Shown here piece after piece: positions 8,400 through 15,506 of a DNA stretch of 64,000 nucleotides. The position numbers and the translations under genes were made by a program. Numbering within the stretch: the stretch's first letter is position 1; every line of letters starts with the position of its first letter. The notes under the pieces are model-generated. The model was not told the origin of the DNA, ran no database searches, and saw nothing but the letters and a program-made list of their open reading frames with translations. This DNA is from Litorimonas sp039975855 (GTDB taxonomy: Bacteria > Pseudomonadota > Alphaproteobacteria > Caulobacterales > Maricaulaceae), in contig JBDWGH010000003.1 of assembly GCA_039975855.1 (NCBI GenBank), forward strand, positions 1-64,000. The letters run 5' to 3'.

Positions 8400-8996
8400 A
8401 TGGCTCGTAGAGAAGACAACCGTCGCGGTAAACGCGAAGAAGAAGAAAACGAATTCACGGACCGCCTTGTCCACATCAACCGTGTGGCCAAGACCGTGAA
8501 AGGTGGACGGAATATGTCCTTCGCCGCTCTCGTTATTGTTGGTGACGAAAAAGGTCGCGTTGGTTTCGGTAAGGGTAAAGCCCGTGAAGTTCCGGAAGCC
8601 ATTCGCAAGGCCTCTGAAGAAGCTAAGAAGACTATGATCCGCGTGCCTTTGCGCGAAGGTCGTACCTTCCATCACGATGTACGTGGCCGTCACGGCGCGG
8701 GTAAAGTTGTGATGCGTGCAGCGCCTCCGGGTACTGGCGTTATCGCAGGTGGTCCAATGCGTGCTGTTTTGGAATGCCTCGGCGTTCAGGACGTTGTCAC
8801 AAAGTCTATCGGCACTTCCAACCCATACAACATGGTTCGTGCGACATTCGATGCGCTCAAGCGTATGGAAAGCCCGCGTACCATCGCGAATAAGCGTGGT
8901 AAGAAAGTGGCTGAAATCGTAAACCGTCGTCAAGACGGTGCCTCAGCTCCAGAAGCGCTTGATGCGACTTCTGAAACTGTCTCAGCGGAGACTTAA
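8400..8996 (+). CDS. rpsE: 30S ribosomal protein S5
   Basis: S5, an accuracy protein near the mRNA entry. The 198-residue product has the double-stranded RNA-binding S5 domain (HINRVAKTVKGGRNMSFAAL), the GPMRAVLECLGVQDVVTKSIGTSNPYNMVRATFDAL core and a slightly extended acidic C-terminal tail of about 20 residues. rpmD starts 2 bases after the stop. Confidence 0.97.
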   Translation: MARREDNRRGKREEEENEFTDRLVHINRVAKTVKGGRNMSFAALVIVGDEKGRVGFGKGKAREVPEAIRKASEEAKKTMIRVPLREGRTFHHDVRGRHGAGKVVMRAAPPGTGVIAGGPMRAVLECLGVQDVVTKSIGTSNPYNMVRATFDALKRMESPRTIANKRGKKVAEIVNRRQDGASAPEALDATSETVSAET

Positions 8997-8998
8997 AA

Positions 8999-9187
8999 AT
9001 GGCTAAAAAAGCAACAGTAACTGTCCGCCAAACCGGCAGCGCCACTCGTCGTAAACCTGATCAGCGTGCAACGTTGGTCGGTTTGGGCTTGGGCCGCATC
9101 GGTAAGCAACGGACTTTGGAAGATACACCTTCCGTGCGTGGCATGATCAACAAGGTCAGCCACATGGTAAAAATCGTAGAAGAGTAG
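8999..9187 (+). CDS. rpmD: 50S ribosomal protein L30
   Basis: L30, a small peripheral large-subunit protein of 62 residues. Characteristic residues are VRQTGSATRRKPDQRATLVGLGLGRIG and VRGMINKVSHMVKIV. The gene occupies its usual place between rpsE and rplO. Confidence 0.96.
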   Translation: MAKKATVTVRQTGSATRRKPDQRATLVGLGLGRIGKQRTLEDTPSVRGMINKVSHMVKIVEE

Positions 9188-9233
9188 TCTTTTAGATCTG
9201 ATGATCTAATCGAAACCTCTTGGAGACAAGACA

Positions 9234-10208
9234 ATGCGTTTGAACGAACTCAAAGACAATCAAGGCGCCACACACCGCAAAAAGCGGATCGGTCGCGGTA
9301 TCGGCTCTGGTAAGGGCAAAACCGGCGGACGTGGTGTCAAAGGTCAAAAATCCCGCTCTGGTGTGTCCATTAATGGATTCGAGGGCGGCCAGATGCCAAT
9401 TTATATGCGTCTGCCTAAGCGTGGCTTTAACGCGCCAAACCGCAAGACATATCAAGAACTGTCCATCGCCAATCTTAACCGTGCTCTTGAAGCTGGGAAA
9501 ATTGACGGCAAAACCGATCTTGATGCTGCTGCTCTGGTCGAAGCCGGCGTTATTCGTCGTGCGAAAGACGGCGTACGCTTAATCGGATCTGGCAAAGTGT
9601 CTAAAGCTGTGAAGCTTCACGTATCTGGTGCCTCGAAGGGCGCTGTTGCAGCTGTTGAGGCTGCCAAAGGTTCCGTGACTATTCTGGATGAAGATACTGT
9701 CTATCGCGGAAAAGGCGAAAAACAGGATCGTTCTGGTAAAGTTTCAAAGGCTGACAAAAAAGCGGCTAAAGCCTCTGCAGCTCCGGTTGCTGAAAAGCCT
9801 AAAGCTGAGAAGAAAAAAGCGGCTCCTAAAAAAACTGCAGCTCCGAAAGCTGAAAAAGCACCTGCTAAGAAAGCCGCTGCAAAAAAAGATGATGACGTTT
9901 CTGCTTACCTTGAAGCCACTCAAAAATTTGACGCAGATGCTGACAATGCTGTCGTCACGAAGATCGAAAAATATCTTGGTGCATCACTGAAGAATAAAGA
10001 CGCGAAATACGTGTCTTGTTCGGACGAGACAGAACTCGACACGATCGTCAAAGGCTTCATGAAGAAAAAAATGGGCGTAGACGACAAAGAAGCTGCGATG
10101 GAGAAAGTCAAAGCTGTCTGCACCGAAATGAAGCCGGTTCGTATGAAGAACCGCGTCACATTCTACTACCTGCTGGCCAAAAACGAAGGCAAGCTAGGCG
10201 AATTCTAA
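9234..10208 (+). CDS. rplO: Ribosomal protein L15 fused to a DUF2853-like domain
   Basis: Residues 1-155 are an ordinary L15, with MRLNELKDNQGATHRKKRIGRG, the Gly-rich GSGKGKTGGRGVKGQKSR arm and GGQMPIYMRLPKRGF. Bacterial L15 normally ends near residue 150-160. Here the frame continues through a Lys/Ala/Pro-rich linker (about 156-218) into a compact acidic domain (about 219-324). That domain ends in DTIVKGFMKKKMGVDD and NRVTFYYLLAKNEGKLGEF, which I recognise as similar to DUF2853 (Pfam PF11015), a roughly 100-residue family usually found as a free small protein. Reading frame and codon use continue without a stop or visible frameshift, so the fusion looks real. The role of the added domain is unknown; the DUF match is from memory. 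Confidence 0.93.
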   Translation: MRLNELKDNQGATHRKKRIGRGIGSGKGKTGGRGVKGQKSRSGVSINGFEGGQMPIYMRLPKRGFNAPNRKTYQELSIANLNRALEAGKIDGKTDLDAAALVEAGVIRRAKDGVRLIGSGKVSKAVKLHVSGASKGAVAAVEAAKGSVTILDEDTVYRGKGEKQDRSGKVSKADKKAAKASAAPVAEKPKAEKKKAAPKKTAAPKAEKAPAKKAAAKKDDDVSAYLEATQKFDADADNAVVTKIEKYLGASLKNKDAKYVSCSDETELDTIVKGFMKKKMGVDDKEAAMEKVKAVCTEMKPVRMKNRVTFYYLLAKNEGKLGEF

Positions 10209-10218
10209 GCCAATACCC

Positions 10219-10243
10219 AAGGCCGGAAGCACCTTCCGGCCTT
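10219..10243 (+). promoter_or_regulatory. Strong stem-loop between rplO and secY
   Basis: An 11-bp perfect stem (AAGGCCGGAAG and CTTCCGGCCTT) with a 3-base CAC loop starts 10 bases after the rplO stop. No T-run follows (GAACATG), so it is probably not an efficient intrinsic terminator. A role in mRNA end protection or attenuation before secY is inference. The remaining bases to 10334 show no other clear signal except the secY ribosome site. Confidence 0.6.
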
Positions 10244-10334
10244 GAACATGTTTGGACGACCCCCAATGTGGGAACGATACGCGCTTCGCGCATTCGTCTA
10301 ATCGGGCGTCACAAACAGATAAAGGGACCGCATC

Positions 10335-11699
10335 ATGGCTTCAGCCTCCGAACAGCTCGCCGCGAATATGAACCTTGGAGTATTCTCCAAGGCTAAAGAG
10401 CTACAAAAGCGCCTCCTATTCACGCTTATGATTTTGGTTGTTTACCGTATCGGAACCTATGTCCCGATCCCGGGAATGAACATGGAGGCGTTCCAAGCGT
10501 CTTTCTCTTCTGGTGATGGCGGTTCTCTAATTGATCGATTGAATATGTTCTCCGGCGGTGCCGTGGAGCGTATGGCAATTTTTGCATTGAACGTGATGCC
10601 GTATATTTCGGCTTCCATTATCATGACCCTTCTCAAAGGTTCCGTCGCGTCGCTCAAAGAGCTTGATAAGGACGGGGAGCAGGGCCGGAAACAAATCAAC
10701 CAATATACACGTTATTTGACGGTCTTCTTGGCTGCGTTCCAAGCCTTTGGTATTGCCCGTGCGTTGCAAGGCACAGAAGGCGCTGTGATTAACCCCGGCC
10801 TCTTCTTCCAGGCCTCTACAGTTATCACACTCGTTGGCGGAACAATGTTCTTGATGTGGCTCGGTGAGCAGGTGACTGCGCGCGGCGTTGGTAACGGCGT
10901 TTCCCTGATTATTTTAGCGGGTATCGTTGCCGAATTACCGAAAGCGATTTTCCAACTCTTTGGTTTGAACCAATCTAATCAGATTTCAGAGCTTATCCTT
11001 ATTGTGCTGATCGTGATGTTTATCGCACTCATCATGCTGATCGTTTATGTAGAACGAGCCCAACGGCGACTAAGGGTCCAGTATCCAAAGCGTCAAATGG
11101 CCAGCGGAAAGCAATTCGGTGGCGAAAACTCTTTCATGCCACTGAAGCTAAACACAGCTGGTGTTATCCCACCGATCTTCGCTAGCTCGCTTTTATTGCT
11201 TCCAGCAACATTCGGTCAGATCTTTGTGGCGGGTGATGGCGCGTCATCAGGGTTCATGGCCCGTGTCCTTGCCTATCTTGGTTACGGTTCGCCGACCTAT
11301 CTAGTACTCTATGGCCTGTTGATTATCTTCTTCTGTTACTTTTACGTGCCTTACGTATTTAAGCCTGATGATGTGGCCGATAACCTCCGTAAAAACGGCG
11401 GCTTCCTGCCAGGTATTCGACCGGGTCAACGAACTGCGGAATATCTTTCTTATGTTCTGTCGCGCCTGACGTTTATCGGCGCACTTTATGTGGCCTTCGT
11501 TTGTGTCGTGCCGGAAGCCTTCATTGCTCGAACTGGGAACATTCCAGCCTCTGTTGCAATGTTGATCGGCGGGATGAGCCTTTTGATTATCGTCTCTGTG
11601 ACGCTTGACTCTGTTGCTCAGGTTCAGTCTCATCTGATTGCACATCAATATGAGGGCCTTATCAAGAAGTCCCGTATGCGCCGTCGGAATAAGACATAG
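10335..11699 (+). CDS. secY: Preprotein translocase subunit SecY
   Basis: The channel-forming subunit of SecYEG in the inner membrane. The 454-residue protein has ten predicted membrane segments. Recognisable SecY motifs are LLFTLMILVVYRIGTYVPIPG at the first helix, MFSGGAVERMAIFALNVMPYISASII over the plug and helix 2, EQVTARGVGNGVSLII, and GGFLPGIRPGQRT in the cytoplasmic loop. The start is preceded by AAAGGGA. It is expressed within the spc operon, and adk follows after 13 bases. Confidence 0.98.
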   Translation: MASASEQLAANMNLGVFSKAKELQKRLLFTLMILVVYRIGTYVPIPGMNMEAFQASFSSGDGGSLIDRLNMFSGGAVERMAIFALNVMPYISASIIMTLLKGSVASLKELDKDGEQGRKQINQYTRYLTVFLAAFQAFGIARALQGTEGAVINPGLFFQASTVITLVGGTMFLMWLGEQVTARGVGNGVSLIILAGIVAELPKAIFQLFGLNQSNQISELILIVLIVMFIALIMLIVYVERAQRRLRVQYPKRQMASGKQFGGENSFMPLKLNTAGVIPPIFASSLLLLPATFGQIFVAGDGASSGFMARVLAYLGYGSPTYLVLYGLLIIFFCYFYVPYVFKPDDVADNLRKNGGFLPGIRPGQRTAEYLSYVLSRLTFIGALYVAFVCVVPEAFIARTGNIPASVAMLIGGMSLLIIVSVTLDSVAQVQSHLIAHQYEGLIKKSRMRRRNKT

Positions 11700-11712
11700 G
11701 CAGGGGATAGAC

Positions 11713-12342
11713 GTGGCTCTCAATCTGGTACTTTTTGGTCCTCCCGCTGCGGGTAAGGGCACGCAGGCGAAACGCCTTGTTTCAGAGCGTGGCTTAGTCC
11801 AGCTCTCTACCGGTGACATGTTACGGGCTGCGAAAGCCTCCGGATCAGAACTGGGTCTGAAAGTCGCCGATATCATGGATAATGGTAAACTTGTCAGTGA
11901 CGAGATTGTTGTCGCATTGATTGAAGAGCAACTCGATGTTCAAGCTGGCGCACCGGGTTTTATTTTTGACGGCTTTCCACGGACACTTGTACAGGCTGAA
12001 GCACTGGATTCAGTTCTGAAAAGTCGTGGCGAATCGGTAGACACGGTTATCCGTCTCAAAGTAGAGGACGCCTCCATATTAGAACGGATCGCGACTCGTT
12101 TTGAGGAGCAAGGTCGGAAGGATGATAATCCAGAGACCTTCAAGGTTCGTCTTGACGCATATAATAGAGATACTGCCCCACTGCTCCCGTATTACTCGGC
12201 GCAGGGGAAGCTGACCGAAGTGGATGGCATGGCGGATATTGAGACAGTTGCGGCTTCGATTTCCGAAGTTCTCGACCGTCAGGCCTCTCCGAAAGGAGAG
12301 CCAAAACAAGGGTTCTTTGCGCGCCTCTTCGGCCGTAAGTAA
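11713..12342 (+). CDS. adk: Adenylate kinase
   Basis: Converts ATP and AMP to two ADP. The P-loop GPPAAGKGTQ lies at residues 9-18, followed by LSTGDMLRAA, FDGFPRT and the RL-DAYNRDTAPLLPYY region. The LID is the short, zinc-free type (RFEEQGRKDD). I chose the GTG at 11713 because AGGGG sits 6 bases upstream and the protein then begins MALNLVLFG; an upstream in-frame ATG at 11638 lies inside secY. The product is 209 residues, with about 20 extra C-terminal residues ending in GFFARLFGRK, a possible amphipathic or basic tail of unknown meaning. Confidence 0.96.
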   Translation: MALNLVLFGPPAAGKGTQAKRLVSERGLVQLSTGDMLRAAKASGSELGLKVADIMDNGKLVSDEIVVALIEEQLDVQAGAPGFIFDGFPRTLVQAEALDSVLKSRGESVDTVIRLKVEDASILERIATRFEEQGRKDDNPETFKVRLDAYNRDTAPLLPYYSAQGKLTEVDGMADIETVAASISEVLDRQASPKGEPKQGFFARLFGRK

Positions 12343-12392
12343 CCCGCAAGATTGAGTGAGGGGAAAACCCTCGAAGATAACAGTGTGAATGG

Positions 12393-12473
12393 TTGACGCC
12401 GTTCATGTTTAAGACTAATGGACCCGCTTTCGCGGCAGACGTCTTCGGCTACCGCCCCTTTCGCTATGGGGCG
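12393..12473 (+). promoter_or_regulatory. Possible internal promoter and hairpin before rpsM
   Basis: The 179 bases between adk and rpsM contain a candidate -35 TTGACG (12393-12398) and -10 TAATGG (12416-12421) with 17-base spacing. A CGCCCC/GGGGCG hairpin follows (12453-12458 with 12468-12473). This could give rpsM-rpsK-rpoA-rplQ their own transcription start. It was read by eye only, and the -10 match is modest. Confidence 0.4.
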
Positions 12474-12521
12474 AGCTAACGTCGACGCCGAACCGGAACC
12501 GGATTGAATTGGAGGCCGCTC

Positions 12522-12890
12522 GTGGCTCGTATTGCTGGGGTAAATATCCCGACCAACAAACGCGTTGAAATCGCGCTACGTTATATTCACGGCATCGGCC
12601 CTGCAAAGGCGACCGAAATCTGTGAAAAAGTTGGCATTTCGTTCGAACGACGTGTCCATGACCTGACGGACCAAGAGGTTCTTCAGATCCGTGAAACAAT
12701 TGATGCTGATCATCAGGTCGAAGGTGACCTGCGCCGTGAAGTTTCTCAGAACATCAAACGTTTGATGGATATGGGTAACTATCGTGGTCTGCGTCATCGT
12801 CGTGGCCTGCCCGTTCGTGGTCAGCGTACACATACAAATGCCCGCACACGCAAAGGCCCTGCAAAGGCCATTGCCGGTAAGAAGAAATAA
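12522..12890 (+). CDS. rpsM: 30S ribosomal protein S13
   Basis: S13 of the 30S head, forming intersubunit bridges. The GTG at 12522 follows GGAGG and gives the conserved start MARIAGVNIPTNKR and 122 residues; an earlier in-frame start at 12504 would add a non-conserved leader. The helix-two-turn-helix RGLRHRRGLPVRGQRTHTNARTRKG near the C-terminus is intact. Confidence 0.97.
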   Translation: MARIAGVNIPTNKRVEIALRYIHGIGPAKATEICEKVGISFERRVHDLTDQEVLQIRETIDADHQVEGDLRREVSQNIKRLMDMGNYRGLRHRRGLPVRGQRTHTNARTRKGPAKAIAGKKK

Positions 12891-12901
12891 GGTAGGCTGA
12901 A

Positions 12902-13291
12902 ATGGCTAGAGAACCAGGCAAGGTCCGCCGCGCCGACCGGAAAAATATTACGTCCGGTGTCGCGCACATCAACGCAACATTTAACAACACCATGGTTATG
13001 ATTACGGATGCCCAAGGCAACGCCGTTGCATGGTGTTCAGCTGGTGCGATGGGCTTTAAAGGCTCACGTAAATCCACACCTTACGCCGCGCAGGTCGCAG
13101 CTGAGGAAGCGGCCCGCAAGGCCGCCGAGCATGGTATGAACACATTGGAAGTCAATGTGAACGGTCCTGGCTCAGGTCGTGAATCTGCTGTTCGCGCTCT
13201 GCAAGCAGCCGGCATGACAATCACGACAATTCGTGACGTCACACCGATCCCGCATAATGGTTGCCGCCCACCAAAACGCCGCCGCGTTTAA
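12902..13291 (+). CDS. rpsK: 30S ribosomal protein S11
   Basis: S11 of the 30S platform. The 129-residue product contains GVAHINATFNNTMVMITDAQGN, GFKGSRKSTPYAAQVAAEEAA and the C-terminal RDVTPIPHNGCRPPKRRRV, all typical. It lies 11 bases after rpsM. Confidence 0.97.
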   Translation: MAREPGKVRRADRKNITSGVAHINATFNNTMVMITDAQGNAVAWCSAGAMGFKGSRKSTPYAAQVAAEEAARKAAEHGMNTLEVNVNGPGSGRESAVRALQAAGMTITTIRDVTPIPHNGCRPPKRRRV

Positions 13292-13300
13292 AGTCGGAAT

Positions 13301-13331
13301 TGTTCGGGCCTTCGCCCGGAGGAACATTTTT
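13301..13331 (+). promoter_or_regulatory. Hairpin with T-run between rpsK and rpoA
   Basis: A CGGGC/GCCCG stem with a CTTC loop (13305-13318) is extended by flanking TGTTC/GAACA complementarity and followed by TTTTT (13327-13331). It could act as a leaky terminator or attenuator before rpoA. The stem is interrupted, so termination strength is uncertain. Confidence 0.45.
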
Positions 13332-13387
13332 AGGCGTGTCTTTTCATTCGGAAGGGCGCGCCACACGCTTAATTAAAGGCGAACACC

Positions 13388-14404
13388 GTGATTGAAAAAA
13401 ACTGGCAAGAACTTATCCGTCCGATCAACCCGGAAATTGAACCCGGTCGTGATCCAGCGCGTAAAGCGCTAATCATTGCAGAGCCGCTTGAGCGTGGCTT
13501 CGGTATGACACTTGGCAATGCGCTACGTCGCGTTCTACTGTCCTCCCTGCAGGGTGCAGCTGTCTCCGCTGTTCAAATCGACGGTATCGTTCACGAATTT
13601 ACATCCATTCCAAATGTCCGCGAAGATGTCACAAACATCGTCTTGAACATTAAAGGTCTCGCCGTGCGTCTGCATGCTGATGGACCAAAAAAGCTGCTTC
13701 TGCGTAAGCAAGGTGCCGGCCCGGTAACAGGTGCTGACATTGAAGAAACAGCTGACGTTGAAATCCTAAACAAAGACCACATCATCTGTACTGCTGATGA
13801 GGGCGCTGACATCCGTATGGAACTGACAGTGACCTCCGGTAAGGGTTACGTCCCTGCATCTGCATCCCGTCCAGAAGATGCTCCAATCGGACTTATCTCG
13901 ATTGACGCCCTTTACTCACCTGTGAAACGCGTCGCTTACCGCGTCGAAGACACGCGTGAAGGTCAAGTTCTCGATTATGATAAACTCATCATCGATATCG
14001 AAACAAACGCGGCGGTTACGCCAGAAGACGCGATTGCTGTTGCTGCGCGTATTCTGCAAGACCAGTTCCAAGTCTTCGTCAACTTTGACGATCCGGAAGA
14101 CGTGTCACGCGGCGAAGAGAAGCCAGAACTCGACTTCAACCCGGCGCTACTGCGCAAGGTTGACGAACTTGAGCTGTCTGTTCGTTCAGCGAACTGTCTG
14201 AAAAACGACAATATCGTTTACATCGGTGACCTTATCCAGAAATCCGAAGCTGAGATGCTCCGTACACCAAACTTCGGTCGTAAGTCCCTCAACGAGATCA
14301 AAGAAGTTCTCGCCGCTATGGGTCTGCACCTCGGTATGGACGCGCCAAACTGGCCACCGGAAAACATCGAAGAACTTGCCAAGAAATATGACGACCACAT
14401 CTAA
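13388..14404 (+). CDS. rpoA: RNA polymerase subunit alpha
   Basis: The alpha subunit forms the dimer that nucleates RNA polymerase assembly and contacts activators and UP elements. The 338-residue product starts at GTG. The N-terminal domain (about 1-235) includes EPLERGFGMTLGNALRRVLLSSL. The C-terminal domain (about 250-330) carries the helix-hairpin-helix stretch ELSVRSANCLKNDNI and LRTPNFGRKSLNEIKEVL. Standard location between rpsK and rplQ. Confidence 0.98.
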   Translation: MIEKNWQELIRPINPEIEPGRDPARKALIIAEPLERGFGMTLGNALRRVLLSSLQGAAVSAVQIDGIVHEFTSIPNVREDVTNIVLNIKGLAVRLHADGPKKLLLRKQGAGPVTGADIEETADVEILNKDHIICTADEGADIRMELTVTSGKGYVPASASRPEDAPIGLISIDALYSPVKRVAYRVEDTREGQVLDYDKLIIDIETNAAVTPEDAIAVAARILQDQFQVFVNFDDPEDVSRGEEKPELDFNPALLRKVDELELSVRSANCLKNDNIVYIGDLIQKSEAEMLRTPNFGRKSLNEIKEVLAAMGLHLGMDAPNWPPENIEELAKKYDDHI

Positions 14405-14453
14405 GCTTCACGCTTAGATCGGTCCCACAAGAACACCTTTAAGAGATTTAGCC

Positions 14454-14867
14454 ATGCGCCATAAAATCGCCCATCGTAAACTGAACCGCACAGCGTCACA
14501 CCGCAAAGCGATGTTCGCTAACATGTCCAGCTCCCTTATCGAGCATGAGCAGATCGTAACAACGCTTCCAAAAGCGAAAGAGCTCCGTCCTTTCGTTGAG
14601 AAGCTAGTCACACTGGCGAAAAAGGGTGACCTGAATTCCCGCCGTATCGCTATTGCGCGCACACGCAATAAAGAGATGTCTAAGAAACTCTTCGATGTTC
14701 TTGGCCCACGTTACGCTGATCGTCCGGGCGGATACATCCGCATCATGAAAGCTGGTTTCCGTTATGGCGACAACGCCCCTATGGCCGTCATCGAGTTCGT
14801 TGATCGCGATGAGAGCGCCAAAGGTAAAGTCGATCGCGAACGCGCTGAGGCGACTGAAGAAGCGTAA
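14454..14867 (+). CDS. rplQ: 50S ribosomal protein L17
   Basis: L17, at the tunnel exit region. The 137-residue product begins MRHKIAHRKLNRTASHRKAMFANM and has the C-terminal GGYIRIMKAGFRYGDNAPMAVIEFVDRD. It is the last gene of the supercluster; a strong terminator follows 22 bases later. Confidence 0.97.
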   Translation: MRHKIAHRKLNRTASHRKAMFANMSSSLIEHEQIVTTLPKAKELRPFVEKLVTLAKKGDLNSRRIAIARTRNKEMSKKLFDVLGPRYADRPGGYIRIMKAGFRYGDNAPMAVIEFVDRDESAKGKVDRERAEATEEA

Positions 14868-14888
14868 ACCGCTTAAAATCAAATTACT

Positions 14889-14919
14889 AAAAACCGCGGC
14901 CTAGACCGCGGTTTTTTTA
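14889..14919 (+). terminator. Rho-independent terminator of the alpha operon
   Basis: Stem AAACCGCGG (14891-14899) and CCGCGGTTT (14906-14914), loop CCTAGA, followed by a run of seven T. It ends the long ribosomal transcript after rplQ. Confidence 0.93.
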
Positions 14920-15030
14920 TGCGTGAGTTTTACCTCATTCACGCACGCATGACATGCCTTTCGGATATGCCGTTTTGTATAAACTGTGTTTTGGGTTATG
15001 TTTTGCGTGGGACAATCGGAGGACAACCCA

Positions 15031-15504
15031 ATGGTACAGCTTAAGATCAATGGGAAACCCACCCGGCTGGATGTGGATCCGAATACGCCGCTTCTCTGGG
15101 CCGTTCGGGAACAAACCGGATTGACCGGCACGAAATTCGGTTGCGGGATCGCCATGTGCGGCGCCTGTACCATGCATGTGGATGGCGCACCGGTGAGGTC
15201 CTGCTCCACATTTGTCGGCGATGTTGAAGGCGCCGACATCACGACGATTGAAGGTGTCTCCAATCCGGACGGCACGCTTCACGCGGTGCAGGAAGCCTGG
15301 ATCAAACACCAAGTCCCGCAATGCGGATATTGCCAATCTGGACAGATCATGAGCGCTGTCGCACTCCTCCGTGACACGCCCAACCCGACCGATGATGACA
15401 TTAACGCAGCCATGGCAGGAAATGTCTGTCGCTGCGGCATGTATGACCGCATCCGGGCTGCGATTAAGACGGCTGCTAAAGCCTCTACTGTGATGGGAGG
15501 TTAG
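15031..15504 (+). CDS. [2Fe-2S] subunit of an IorA-type molybdenum hydroxylase
   Basis: The small electron-transfer subunit of a xanthine-oxidase-family enzyme like isoquinoline 1-oxidoreductase alpha. The 157-residue protein has the plant-type cluster ligands at C38, C43, C46 and C58, and the second cluster ligands at C98, C101, C133 and C135 (QCGYCQSGQ and NVCRCGMYDR). The ATG at 15031 follows CGGAGG; an upstream start at 14986 gives a poor leader. It is two bases from the molybdopterin subunit gene. The electron acceptor and substrate are unknown; aldehydes or N-heterocycles are typical for the family. Confidence 0.92.
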   Translation: MVQLKINGKPTRLDVDPNTPLLWAVREQTGLTGTKFGCGIAMCGACTMHVDGAPVRSCSTFVGDVEGADITTIEGVSNPDGTLHAVQEAWIKHQVPQCGYCQSGQIMSAVALLRDTPNPTDDDINAAMAGNVCRCGMYDRIRAAIKTAAKASTVMGG

Positions 15505-15506
15505 TC

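Noticed and set aside
8202..8933. 243-codon minus-strand frame opposite rplR/rpsE
   Set aside because: It is antisense to conserved ribosomal genes and its product is His/Phe/Thr-rich with no family resemblance.
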